In this document: positions 1-12,100 of the stretch, piece after piece
How the letters are laid out: every line of letters starts with the position of its first letter
Position numbering within the stretch: the first letter of the stretch is position 1
Source of the DNA: Tubiluchus corallicola
Taxonomy: Eukaryota > Priapulida > Priapulimorpha > Priapulimorphida > Tubiluchidae
Reading direction: 5' to 3'
Length of the DNA: 64,000 nucleotides
Assembly (NCBI GenBank): GCA_030141605.1
Contig: JAQGDQ010000076.1
Span: 186,001 to 250,000, forward strand
Notes under the pieces: generated by a model
Databases searched by the model: none
The model's input: only the letters and a program-made list of their open reading frames with translations
Told to the model about the DNA's origin: nothing
Program-made: the position numbers and the translations under genes

Positions 1-533
1 GCAAAATTTTTAACTTTATCCTTGTCACTCATAATGCTAACAAGCGGTTTTTCCGGTTCTAATGGATAATAAATTCTAAAAGAAAAACAACGAAAAGTTT
101 AGAACATTGTTGAAATAAACATTTCATCACTACCTAAATTCTAAAAAGTGCATAATGCATTCAAGAAACTAAAATTTTAACATACACTCAGAGCTTCATA
201 TCTCCTATCTGGTATATCCAGATTGTTTCCTATCTCATATCAGATCTCATATATCCATGAGCTCTAAAACATGTAAGTTAACTTAATTCAAAATAATAAA
301 AATTATTTCATTTCCAAAACAATTTTTCTTACAGTTTTGGACTTTTGGCACAATGCAAACTAGGAGGATTCAGCACTCATTGCAAGATCTTCTTGAAACA
401 TTGTTTTGTTTATAATGCAGGATGCGGTAGAGCTTCAAAAAACGATGTTGATGCTGCAACTGACCCTTAACATCTGATAAAAATTAAAGCACAGTTTGGC
501 AGCTATCTATGATTGGTTTTCAGGTATCAGCAT

Positions 534-1369
534 CAGGGGTGAGCAAAACTGTACTAAAAATGATTCCAATTTTTGGCTTTCCAATTTGTATCAAATATGA
601 AACTCAGAATTAAGATTTGCAAATAAATCATTAATCAGTAATAAAAATAGCGAGTACAAAATATTTCATTTAGCTCAGAGTTGATGAAGATTGTGCACAT
701 ATATGTCACTGGTACTATATTACCATTAAGACCAATGGAGTGACATAATAATACTATAAAAATATCATGTGAGGGTGCTTAAGTACTACATATTTCATTG
801 ATTAATACCAAAGAATGATTTTTGTAGCCAAAATTAAGAATCACAGTAAAAATATCTTGACACACTTAGCAATCTAGAGCATCTACTTTTACTTACTGTT
901 TTTAGCTGTTTTACATATTTGATGTTTTATTGCACACTTGCAGCTGTTACCGCTAATGACTCATTAAACTTAAAGAACACTAAAATTTATTAATAGACTA
1001 TAGATAATTAATAGACACTTGATTCTGGACATGTAACAAACAACAGTTCTCTAAATTATTATAATATAAGTGGCAATGCAGATTACAAACAATTGCTAAT
1101 GGTAACCAGATGATTGCCATCCTCACTACTTATTATCATTTGACAAAAGATGGTAAGAACAGTAACAATTCGTTAAAAAAGTGCACAGAAATCATTATTA
1201 AATCATTCTGATTGCGCGATACTGCAAACGATTTAACGACAAAAATCAAATGTAACTGAAGCGTTGAGTTATTCGACTCCACAATGTTAGATTCAAATAA
1301 AAGTAAAAAACAAGTTCGAATCAAATCATAGTATTCGAATTCGATTCAAACATTTGACGCACACCCCTA
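534..1369. mobile_element. hAT-like non-autonomous element (MITE candidate)
   Basis: The left end reads CAGGGGTGAGC, and the right end, read on the other strand, gives TAGGGGTGTGC. CAGGGGTG is the usual terminus of hAT transposons. The flanking 8-mers, atcagcat on the left and acaagcat on the right, agree at 6 of 8 positions, as expected for an aged 8-bp target-site duplication. No transposase frame is visible in the 836 bp, so it would be non-autonomous. It lies just downstream of the - strand exon at 1452, so probably in an intron. Only the termini support the call. Confidence 0.4.
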
Positions 1370-1451
1370 ACAAGCATTGCTGTTTTGCTCGTCAATACCG
1401 CACAAGTGATATGACACTGCTCATTATTTTCAATTATTAGCAAAAACTCAC

Positions 1452-1602
1452 CTGCCAGGCCTATTCTTGGCCTCCTCAGAGTCAGATTCGGTATCAGAAC
1501 TAAAACTATGGTCATAAATCCTGCTGACGGCTCGAACACGTTTACTGGCCATCCCACTACAGGGACAGCAGAACCGCTAGGACTACAAGGAGCTCCGTTT
1601 TG
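1452..1602 (-). CDS. Likely first coding exon of an unidentified gene leaving the window on the left
   Basis: On the - strand a good acceptor (TTTTTTCAG) precedes position 1602 and a strong donor (GTGAGT) follows position 1452. Between them the base composition is richer in G+C than the surrounding DNA. From an ATG at 1552 the frame begins MASKRVRAVSRIYDHSFSSD and continues with an acidic, Ser-rich stretch, giving 33 codons plus two bases before the donor. In-frame stops upstream of this ATG suggest that the first 50 bases of the exon are 5' UTR. A second frame is open through the whole exon, so the frame choice is not certain. I do not recognise the protein; basic then Ser/Asp/Glu-rich composition would suit a nuclear protein, but that is only inference. 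No downstream exon could be found between 1 and 1440. Confidence 0.4.
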
Positions 1603-2690
1603 CTGAAAAAATCAACAACTATTAGGTTTAAATGCAAACAGTGTGTACATTACAGTTTCTATATAAAACTGAGCTGCAGAAAAAGCAAGTTTAGCTTTCA
1701 AGAAGTATGCTGCAGTGTACAATGTGTTTCAGTGATTGATTATTTTATATTACTTGGTGGAATCCTAAGAAACATGTCATGAAATCTACACGCAAAGCTG
1801 AAAGCTTCAAATGGCTTTTGGGCAAAAGTTCAAAAGGTGGATACTCATATTTTAATTCACTATGATCACATTACAAACCAAGGCCAATAGACAATTAGGT
1901 TTTTAGCACCCTATGAAGTTTTCAAATACATTGTATCATATAGTAACAGAATTAAATTCTACCATACCACATGGTTACATTGAGTCAAAAATTTTGGTTA
2001 CAGTATATCTGACTGAGAAACGTAAGGCAACAATCCAAAGACAGACTATTGAAAATACTAACAAAGTAGCATAGCCCCGCAAAAAATTTTGCATGTAAAT
2101 AAACTTATAATCAATGATGCGCAAACGTCTTACATGTGCTCATTTATTTGCCTAATGCAAAGTCATCAGCAGCTTTTACTGGATTAAAGTTATAACCAGT
2201 GTACAATGGAATGACATCAGAACAATGCAAAAGTCTCTCTAGATTCAAGCAATCGCCTAAAATGGAACCTCCAATCAACTCGCCGTGGCTCCTTTTGTTG
2301 GAGGCACCCGAAAATGTGACCCACATAGTCCTGTTCCTCTTCTTTCCAAACAACTATATATCTCCTACCAAGAGTCCCACCAAGTGCAGCTAAAATGTTT
2401 TTTCTACATGATGCTCGGTCCAAATTTCGAAAAAATCAGGAGTTGGGTCTAGGAAAACGCCCCATATGGTGCGTTATGGCTATCCTGTGAATTCTATATA
2501 AGCCTGCTACTACCACGGTTAAACCAGCTTTCCAACCATTACCAGCATCACCCCTGTCCCATTTCCACTCTAGAAATAAGAGGTATAAGTTTTGCAAAAA
2601 ACAAGCAAAGCAGGACCATTTTGGGGTCCTCCCGTTCCTCCCATTGGGCCTGATTCGAAAAATAATCCCTCAATGGTAAAGGACTGGAAG
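1603..2690. other. Non-coding stretch with a block of overlapping short frames
   Basis: No recognisable gene. Around 2144-2423 two - strand frames of 68-69 codons and a + strand frame overlap in a slightly G+C-richer block. None has a splice-site pair or resembles a family I know. It may be a decayed mobile element or a pseudogene fragment. Confidence 0.3.
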
Positions 2691-2697
2691 CAAACCT

Positions 2698-2923
2698 TTC
2701 ATTTGATATATAGATCGCTGAAAGTGGTACCATCATTGAAGCTTTAACTTCGAATCTTATATATATATATATATAAATCCATACACTATCGAAATCAATA
2801 TAAAGAGTTCATTTGATATATAGATCGCTGAAAATGGTACCATCATTGAAGCTTTAACTTCGAATCTTATATATATATATATATATATAAAAATCCATAC
2901 ACTATCGAAATCAATATAAAGAG
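2698..2923. repeat. Direct tandem duplication of about 112 bp, each copy with a TA microsatellite
   Basis: The unit starting ttcatttgatatatagatcg occurs at 2698-2807 and again at 2808-2923. The copies differ by one substitution outside the (TA)n tract (gaaagtgg versus gaaaatgg) and by the length of the TA run, so the duplication is recent. Confidence 0.9.
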
Positions 2924-3998
2924 ATCGCAAACCAGGAATGTGAACAATCGTAACAAAGGAAACAATGCACTGTTTTTAAAAAGAAAATCTGCCGCTTTTA
3001 AAAAATAAACTGTAAAAAATGATGAATAGCACTGCATTTTGCACATGGTTTAATAATGAACTGCTGCAGAGCAGAATTTAAACTGAAAAGGATTTAGGTT
3101 GCAGACAAAATATATTAACTGGAAATTGATTGTCCAATACAAGTTAGTGAAATGATGAATTCTACATTAACATTGCACCTCTACTTGCAAAGCTGTGAAG
3201 GAAACTGTGAAGCAAGGAACTTCTTTTGCAATCCACTATAGGCCAAAAGTCAGTTGAGAAAGGTCATTGTAGAATAGGCATTTGGCACAGCAGATTAGAT
3301 TTTTGTGACCTGGGGTATGTAACTGTTATGTTTTATTAAATTGTTTGCGAGGCAGCCAACTGGAGTAAGGCCCAGGAACAAAGGCCCTGTGCTATCCAGT
3401 TTGTGGATAAATGGAAACTTATTATTTTTTTCAAATTTCAAAAAACGTTTATGAAGAAAGATGGATAAAGTTATGATGCAATTAGAAAAAAATACAGAAA
3501 GAAGAAGGTAACCATGTATAGTATAAAAATATAAACATTACACTATCCAAGACACATTAATGTCACTACTACATGGTTTGCTATAAAAACAGAGAAAGAA
3601 GAAAAAACAAAGGCAAGTTAATATCATACAGGTTTCAAAAACTACTAGACAGTAAGCACTTTAGATACTTGTATAGACTATAGTCTTCATAAATGGCTAG
3701 CTGCCATTCTGGATTGGATTTTCCATTCAAAGGCTCATAAAACAAGTCTGTGAATTTTTCTTACTACTTTTATGTGCATATGCTAAAGATGACTATGTCT
3801 TACTGATACAAAAAAATTTCAAGACTGTTCTGAACCTAAAACGGCTATCTTTTTTGTTAATTTGAATCTAAAATCTGCTGGAACAATCTAATTGCTTCAT
3901 AAATTGTGCAATGAGCTGCTAATAAATGGCTCATGTTATTACAGTTCAGCTCATATGTTATTACAGCATTGGTAAATTTTAGCAGATGTCCATATCCA

Positions 3999-5090
3999 TA
4001 GGTGAATTTAGGCATGGGCCCAGGGACCTGGACCCCCCTTTCATAGTAACAGTTACAGCACACCAAGTAAATATTTTCTCTGGATTATAAGCTTCAGAAC
4101 ATTTTGTGGTAGTTTTTAATGGCTCATATCAAGTAAAAAGTTCTGCATTAATGATTTTAGTGTAAAAACGTTGTGTCCTTTAAGTAATAATTGAAGTTTC
4201 TGGCAAAGATATCGCTGTGTGCAATATAGGTGTAAGTTACTCTGCAATCGGTTCAGCGGCATAATAAAACAAATGTGAACCGACTGATCAAGTGGTAAGC
4301 TGCAGCTTACAGAAGAAGACGTATATTGCAGGTACTCTCTTAACTGCCCTGGGAGCGAGCCATCGTCTGATTTCAGCCTCAAAATATAATTATTATAATA
4401 TAACATCATAATGGCTTTCATAAGTGAAGAAGAATTTAATACTGAGCAGGGAATTAGCGAAGAGTCCAAAAGTAGTGAGTCGTGTAATCCTAGGCTTATT
4501 TAAAAGAGAGACATAACCCTCAGTTTTTCATCTCTGAGTGCTTTCGTCGATAATGTCACATGTTTTCGGTTTAATATACTTTTTTAATCTTATCAGAACT
4601 TCAGGTGCAGATAGTACAGTGTGCATTACATCATATATTGTACATTTATGATAGCCGAACAGTGAATTACCTACGAAAATACAGTTATTGTATATGGCCT
4701 GTTTAAATTAAAATTATCACAAAAAATTCTCATATCTATTTTAGCATTGTGCTAATTTTACTTAATTATTTACACAATTCCCACACTCATAGATTTTAGC
4801 AGTGCCTTTATTAAAATTTAATACCTGCAAAAATCACATAGCACAAGGATTCTACTTTCAAAACACATAAAAGTTATGTACATCATATACGCTATATACT
4901 AGTAAATTGGTATGTAATTAAGAGCCAAAAGTTTGAGGTGACATATTGTATTTTAAAATATTGAATTTGCTTTAGGAAATAGCAAAAAAATATGGTCTAA
5001 AATACAGTAAAATGCATTGGCGGCCCGGACCATCCTGGGGGAGCTTTTTCATTGGACCCATCCTTTCTCTAAAGCCTGTATCTGCCCCTG
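3999..5090. mobile_element. hAT-like element, about 1.1 kb, degraded
   Basis: The right end, read on the - strand, begins CAGGGGCAGATACAGGC and is followed by a run rich in CCCCC and GGGCC. The left end reads TAGGTGAATTTAGGC followed by GGGCCC and CCCCCC runs, a degraded version of the same terminus. The flanks share ATATCC: catatcca on the left, atatccca on the right. This fits an 8-bp hAT target-site duplication. A 117-codon - strand frame inside (4116-4469) does not resemble the transposase regions I know. Confidence 0.45.
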
Positions 5091-5849
5091 ATATCCCATA
5101 GGGATTTTAGGTAAAAGCGAAAGATCAGTCTGCCATGTTATAACGACAATATGCAGCAACATAGAACACTCCCAATCTAAGCAACGGTGATAACTCGGAA
5201 GTCCCAATCACAATTTTCCCAATACTTCATTAGACACATCGCATAGCAATAGATATAAAATCACTTAACAATGAATGAATAAATTACCTAAAATAATGAT
5301 AAAATTATTCATCAATTACTCAAAATGAGTCAATAACATCTCAACATGGTTTGATGGTTAACATTTTCTGGCAACCAATAGATCGCATCCCCGAAATTTC
5401 AGCTTTCGTCGTCACTTTTCGCTACATTCACTGATGGTAACTACTAGTACAACGATAACGACAACACCATCGTCATCTACTACTAGAGCTAAAGATTGCT
5501 GCTTCTAATTTTTAATGTGCGCTTTCACGAATCTGTTAGTACCAGTATTGCAATGATAAGTTGCAAAGATACATGAGAGGCAATTTAAAGAAGAGTGGCA
5601 GAAGGTGGAACACAAATAACTAATACAGATAAACATCTGACAAGAAAAACTAGATTTAATCTAGACGTGATTATTATGTTCTTCTCAATGAGACAGATAT
5701 CCAGAGTCAGCATGTGGCTAGCACATGAAATTGCCCGTAAGACACTTTCTTGGGAGTCACCAATCCACTTTCTGACCAAGTTCAATGTAATTAAATTTTA
5801 CAGCTATACAAACTAAGACTAATTACTCAAATTCACCATCTCCAGATGA

Positions 5850-7260
5850 ATGTTAGGGCTTTGCACAACTCTTTAATCCAACTCTAGAACCATATGTTCT
5901 CCCAAAGATTTTGCAGGAGGGATCGTGTCCAACTTCCACAACTCCTTTTTTCTTGGCATCTCACTTTTCCTCCTTAGCCCTCTCCTGCAGATTTTCTTAA
6001 TTGGAACCAAAGTGGGATGTAGTCTTCAGCTATATATGCCTGGTCTTGGGAATTAGTTTCCCAAGTATCAAAGGTGAGTTGCACAGTGCTTGAAGTTTGT
6101 TAACCAGTGTCTTTCCTGTTTTCTCTTCGTTTACCCCTTGAACTTTCCAAGTGTTTAGTTTTGTGAAAATCACGAGGTTTGTTACTCATCTACTAACTGT
6201 CATCAATCCTGAATACACGTATGTCTGTCCTAATGGTAATGATGTTCCACGTTGATGACCTTGATGCTGCTGGTAATGGCTTCTCAAAGTTTGCTGACAT
6301 TGGTTCTTTTTGCCTCTCATGTGCTCTGGGTGACCTTTTACAGGAATAGCTGGCAGTGCGTTTTGATTGCATTAATGTGGCAGATGATATAGGTCTTTCA
6401 CGTAGTAATGCTGTAAAGACCGAGGCTCGATAAATTGCATTTAGGCTCAGTGCACAAATTTCTGTCTTTGGTCACTATTTCTTCAACTTCCCAGAAAAAG
6501 AGAGTCTTTTGGAGACAATGCTGGTACTTTTTCATCAATGTTTATATTGGCCGTCACCTGGCTCACAATGTACGAGAAGTGATCAATGTTTTCTACAACA
6601 TCATTGTGGATTTGTGGTGGGGAGTAAAGTTCCGGGCTTTCATTGACAAAGAATTTTCATCTTGGAGATGTTCAGTAGTAAACCCTATTAATTTTTTCAT
6701 AGGTCACTAAAAACATCAGCGATGGACTGGAGCACCTCTTCAGATGGGAAGCAGACTGCAGAGCCATTGGCATGCTGTAATTCAACTACCAATAAAGGTA
6801 TGGTCTTGCTGCCTGCAATCCTGACAGATTAAAAAAGAACATGCACCCAGGCTGTACAACATTAAGTTTTGACATAGGACAAAATATTTTCGGAAGTCAT
6901 GTATACATGGTGTAGCAGCCAGAAAGGTGTTGTATAGTGTTGGGGCCTTTGCAGGTCATTACACACCCTGTTTCACACCAATTCTGATGTCAAATAGTTA
7001 TATTTTGTTTCAATTGGGCACTACTGACATATCTGTTTTGTCATGAAAGAGAGTTAGGATTATGATGTACTTGTCATGGCAACCATACAAGTGTAAGACC
7101 CTCCAGAAGTCATTACAGTTAGAGTTATTGAGCCAAAATCTCCAGTTAGCTCGAATAATGCAGCGTAAAAAGACTGATTTTGCTTCTGGAACATTCCTGT
7201 AGTCGACGCATGAAGAAAATCATGTCAACAATTTCTCATCGAGAACAGAAGACTGCCAAT
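5850..7260 (-). mobile_element. Decayed non-LTR retrotransposon, reverse-transcriptase part
   Basis: Reading the - strand, fragments of one reverse transcriptase appear in the right order across frameshifts and stops. First comes DMIF..RRLQE followed by AAFIDLTGDF (about 7215-7110). Next is a LAPTL-like APTLYNTFLAAT (about 6950). Then comes VELQHANGSAVCFPSEEVLQ (about 6800-6730), which replaces the catalytic YADD region, and then GLLLNISKMKILCQ (about 6650). Last is VVENIDHFSY (about 6590), equivalent to the FKYLGS region. The order and spacing match endonuclease/reverse-transcriptase type LINEs. The aspartates of YADD are lost, so the copy is dead. Confidence 0.7.
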
Positions 7261-8600
7261 TATGCCAGTAATGCCAGGTACTTAACTCCAACTGATTTTG
7301 TGTATGTCAGAAAGTAATAATTATTCAGTAGGCTCAAGTAGCTCAATCTGCTATACTCACGGATAAAAGAATTGTGACATACATAATACCCCGATGATCC
7401 TTACTGCAATATTAGCTGCGTTGTCTTGTTAATGCATACCGTCTCAGGTGCAAGGACGCTGATCCCAGTATCTGTCAAGTTGAATGTTATTATGTCTTTA
7501 ACTAGAGCTAGGCAGCCCTTTGAGCTGAAGCGTCTGTATTGCTATTGTACTAAAAATTAACAGACAGAAAGTGCCAACATTTGCTTGGCATGCTTGTGCA
7601 GCAAAGTTGTCTTGCATAGTCGTGTCTTTTCTAGACAGCACGATAACTTACCACCTTTGCTAACATGTCAAACACTTGAATATTATAACACGTGAGAAAT
7701 ACTTTCCGCACTGGCAAAATCCGAGAGTGGCACACCTTAACATTCTACACACATGATAGAAAGTATTAATTAACGAAAATCAAGTATTTTAAATCTAGTT
7801 GTGTAATAAGAAGCTTCTTTGTTACCATCATGCCAACTTTCTGGCTCATAGCATAGCACAAATTAAGTAAGCAAACTTGTTTTTTGAGATTGGTTTAGTG
7901 TGTCCAAACATGTCAGCTTTCTGTTTCTCTTCTCTACCTCCTCTGTATGCCTACTTTGCACAATAAGTTTAGCTGGTGGTATTTCACTTTATGCACTCGG
8001 TGCTTTGAATGTGGTAGTTTTCATGCAAGATCACACAATGCCTGAACCATGGCGAACATTTCTGATAATACGGTAACCGTTTACTAAATAGACAATAAAT
8101 TACATTTAGCAAGAATCTAGAATCCTGAGTGGAGGGGAATAGTTGTCCCAATGAGATTGATGTACTTGAAGACTACCACAAAGATGAATTTTCTTCATTG
8201 ACGCTTAAATAGATACTAAATTTCTGTAAAAGAGCAGCTACCATTATGTAATTGAGGTTAGAACTCGATACAAATAGAACTAAAATGCTAATTTTTAACG
8301 AGAAAGTTTTTTAATGTGTCCCAGGTGCAATGTGTGAGGATTTCAAGGAACTCCTTTAGGACAGCACCATTTAATAGGTCTTATAAGACCTGAGACTTTT
8401 CTGTTATCGTATTAGCACAAACATAACTGAATGTTTACAAATTAGGTACTATTCATGAGAATCTCGGCTATCCGATCATGCTGTTTTGATAGATTCATCT
8501 ATCTAGACCGCTATTCTATAGATAACTCTATAAATATTTCAGTTTATAGTTACAAGAAGATACTTAACAGTTTTCATTTTGGAAAATATTTAAAACTGTA
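7261..8600. other. Intergenic DNA without a recognisable gene
   Basis: No exon with convincing splice sites and no recognisable family on either strand. Confidence 0.4.
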
Positions 8601-8760
8601 CCAATTGATCCAAAGAAAAATACGTTCTGAGATTGAACCATGCCCCACCACTGTGCGAAGTTACCTTTCTAAATTACTCCAGAACTGAGAAAAGGTTGTG
8701 ACTGATAGACAGACAGATGGACAAACAAACAGGACAGACGAACATATAATCTAGTAATTG
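8600..8760. repeat. Likely interspersed-repeat remnant with a degenerate GACA tract
   Basis: At about 8699-8742 the sequence becomes a run of imperfect GACA/GACAGA words (gatagacagacagatggaca and onwards). It follows a moderately G+C-rich stretch from about 8610. Such tracts often mark the 3' end of short interspersed elements. The family is unknown. Confidence 0.3.
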
Positions 8761-9150
8761 CGCCCTACGTTGGCAAAACTACCGCAATAATGCAATAATA
8801 TTATATCCACTTACATTTGCGTCACGCAATAGTATCGTGATGGAGCTAGACTACAAAACGTGTAGTCCGTCAGAATCATAGGGTTTGTCAAGTCTTACTT
8901 ATCTGGCTTCGGTACTTGTGCTTTTTGAAAATGCGCTTTAACTTAAGCCTTGTATTGCTTGTCGGAATCTGTGGATAAATACCGCACTACAGTACTTATT
9001 ATTATCATTGTTATTGTCATTCTATGTGTAGTACTGTAGTCGTTTTTGAAATAAATTCTCTTGAATCTATTAATTTTTAGTAAAAATTTTACAGTTTTAT
9101 TAGTGGTTCTTTAGACTTGCGAGCTTAGCTGGTAATCTCCAAGCGGCAGA

Positions 9151-12100
9151 ATGTCTGGCCAGGAAGAACAAAAAGCAATTCAATTAATGATAGATGCAAA
9201 TAAAAAACTGAATTCTCCTGCTGGGCTTTTATCAAAATTATTTGGGTAGGTATAATGGTAATGTAGTTAAACGTACAGCTGATTTCAAAATGCAGTGGAG
9301 CGCACATAACTTGAACGCATTGAGACTGCACTATCAATGCTTTATAATTAACATGCAAAACATGGTAATGCATTGATCAATGCAACTGCCATACAATTTG
9401 TCATGCAAGTTATATTCACCATCGACATTGACATAGTCAACGTCGACATGATCATTATTGCTGTCCTGTAGTGAATGTTAATCCCTCAGATATGCTTGAG
9501 CAGTATAAACAGCCGCGATTAACAGCCTACTAGCTGTTCACTTGCATGATGTCTCCTGATTATGTAATTGCAGGGCAACTACTGATTGACAGAAACAGAC
9601 ACTTCTGTGGATTCACCAAGTTTGTCTGAAAATTTCAGCGAAAATTGGATTTGCCAGGTTTTTAATTTGCCGATAACTCACTTAATCAGCCTCGATTCCA
9701 AATTACCAATAACTTAATGTTGCTCAAAAATGAACTCACTAGGTCTCTCATGAATGTGAGAATCCTATCTATATGTCAAACTCGACTATGTTATCTTTTA
9801 TATTTTTTTAGGGGTCCCCATTCTACGAGATTAGAAGAAGCAAGTGAATTATATGTTAGAGCTGCTAACTCATTTAAAGTTGCAAAGAAATGGAGTGGTA
9901 AGGCAGTTTTGTTATCTCTGACTTTATACTATATTGAGTAATTTGCAAGTATTATTCTGATAACTTATTACGCCTAAAAATAGTTCATTTTGAATTGTGT
10001 AAGAAATCGTGGTATTGTTTTCCTTGCACGATTCCTATCTTCTGTGCTTAGGGGAGGGGATATATTTTCAATGATGTAGTTTTGGCACAGACGTATAGCT
10101 AATCAGCAAATCAATTCTCCTCGGAAAATGTGTATACTTTCATATTCATGTAAACACATGTACTCAATAATGGCCTTCGTAGAAACTAGGTTAATAGTGT
10201 TTCTAATGCACCACAGGTAATTGTTTGACCTGTTCATTACATAAACTACCACAAATTCACAATAGGGATGGGTGGGGCAGTACTATCAACCCAGAGAGTC
10301 GTAACGTCTTGATACACCCCTGAGTATGGCTTTTTATTTTTTATCTCATTAGAGACTATAATCAACGAAATATATTTTACATTGATAATTTTCAGTCTCG
10401 CTTATTGTTCCGTTATGTGTTTTCTTAGCTGCTGGTTCTGCATTTTGCGATTCTGCTTCTTGTCAGTTAAAGATGGACAGCCGTCACAATGCTGCACAAA
10501 ACTATGTTTGTGCTGCCACCTGTTACAGAAAATCGGATTATTGTGGTAATTTTGACTTTATAAACTAACTTTGCAGCATAGTGAAATATTCTAGCTTAAC
10601 TGAAAATTCACTTGGTTTCAGTTTGGGTTAAATTAAGGTTTTACGAGTCTGACATTGTGATCATTTTTTAAAACTTTTTAGCTCTTATGCATTATTTTAT
10701 TTTGTTGTAAACTATGATGAGGTGTTTTTGTTATTCACGACAACAAGGCAAGTAGCGCCCTGCGTCTGTATCACAACTAGTGTTTACAAAAAGGTAGCAA
10801 AAATCAGACACGGGTACCCTTTTCTTTATACCTGTTGGATACCTGGGTACCTGATCGTTAAGATTCAGTGGCAGTGAATAAATTGTAAATATTTATACTT
10901 GGCAAATAAAAACAACCACTGGTGAATTTCAACTAACTGTATTATCTTAGCAATAAACATTCTATAATCACATGCTGAAGCCCTGAACATGAGTTATGAG
11001 TCACAAAAGTTAGTGTTTTGCCACTGCACCGCTGTAATTAACTTTTCTGTAAAGAAATTGCAGTTTGTTTTCGGTAAAGTTTTGTAGCTCACCATTTCAG
11101 CAAAAATGGTTTGATCTGCTGTGCGCTTGCAGTTGATAGAGATATAATCGCTGCTGGCTTGTTAATGCTAAAATATGTTATTATACAGTAGTTCAAAATA
11201 AGAATGGCTAATAATTCACTAACTTTAGACCAAGTTTCATGTGTTTAAGTGCAGGCTGGCCATGTGCCGATGCAGCTGTTAATAATTTGCTAGTAGGTAT
11301 CTATTGTACAGTAAAAGTGCACCACAGAAAGGGACATTTAAATTTTAAATAAATTCTTAAACAATGGATTCCTATTACAGTAATATTGTCTTGTTGGAAC
11401 CGGGTAGAAATATCAGGTTCGATGGAAACATTAATGAGAACATTGAAACGTGATGCGATTTTGCTTGCATTTTACTACTTTTGGCTGCTACCATCTAGTG
11501 GCTGATGATGGCAATTTGCAAGTTGGTTTATGTAAACGTTTTGTAATCTGCACATTAATGTTGTCCATCTATTAACAATATATCTGGTGTGCTAACTTCT
11601 TTACATATGCCAAAGTAGGCTGCCTAGTTTTTGTTGATGCTCAGCATATAATTTCGATGTCCTATACGCCAGTTAAAGTAGCTGTAACGTCAGCTAAATG
11701 TTCCATTGATAATTTAATGTATGTTGTGAATGTATGAGAAACAGGAAGGGTTCCATTGATAGCATAATGTATGTTGTAAAAAGTGAGTATATGAGAAACA
11801 GGAATGTATGTATGTGAATCTATTTTCGCTGTTTGACAAAAGATATACTGCATTAACGTAAATGATACTATCCTTCGTGTTGCAGTTTCTTATTAAACTA
11901 GCATGAAGCATGTATAAAACGTTTCAAAATTATGTTTGCTGTTATAATGTTGCTAGCATCACTTTCGTCATTAACTGTTTCATAATTTATTTTACAGAGG
12001 CTGTTAAGTGTTTGAATAAATCGATAGATATTTTTACAGACATGGTAAGAGGCTTCTACATTCTTTTTGTAACAGGAACATTTTGTGTATGTATAGCTCG

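Noticed and set aside
2144-2423. Overlapping 64-69 codon frames on both strands
   Set aside because: No splice sites, no family similarity and mutually overlapping frames. Kept only as a note on a G+C-richer block.
4116-4469. 117-codon - strand open frame
   Set aside because: It lies inside the hAT-like element, has no convincing acceptor and does not resemble transposase or any family I recognise. The length is possible by chance.
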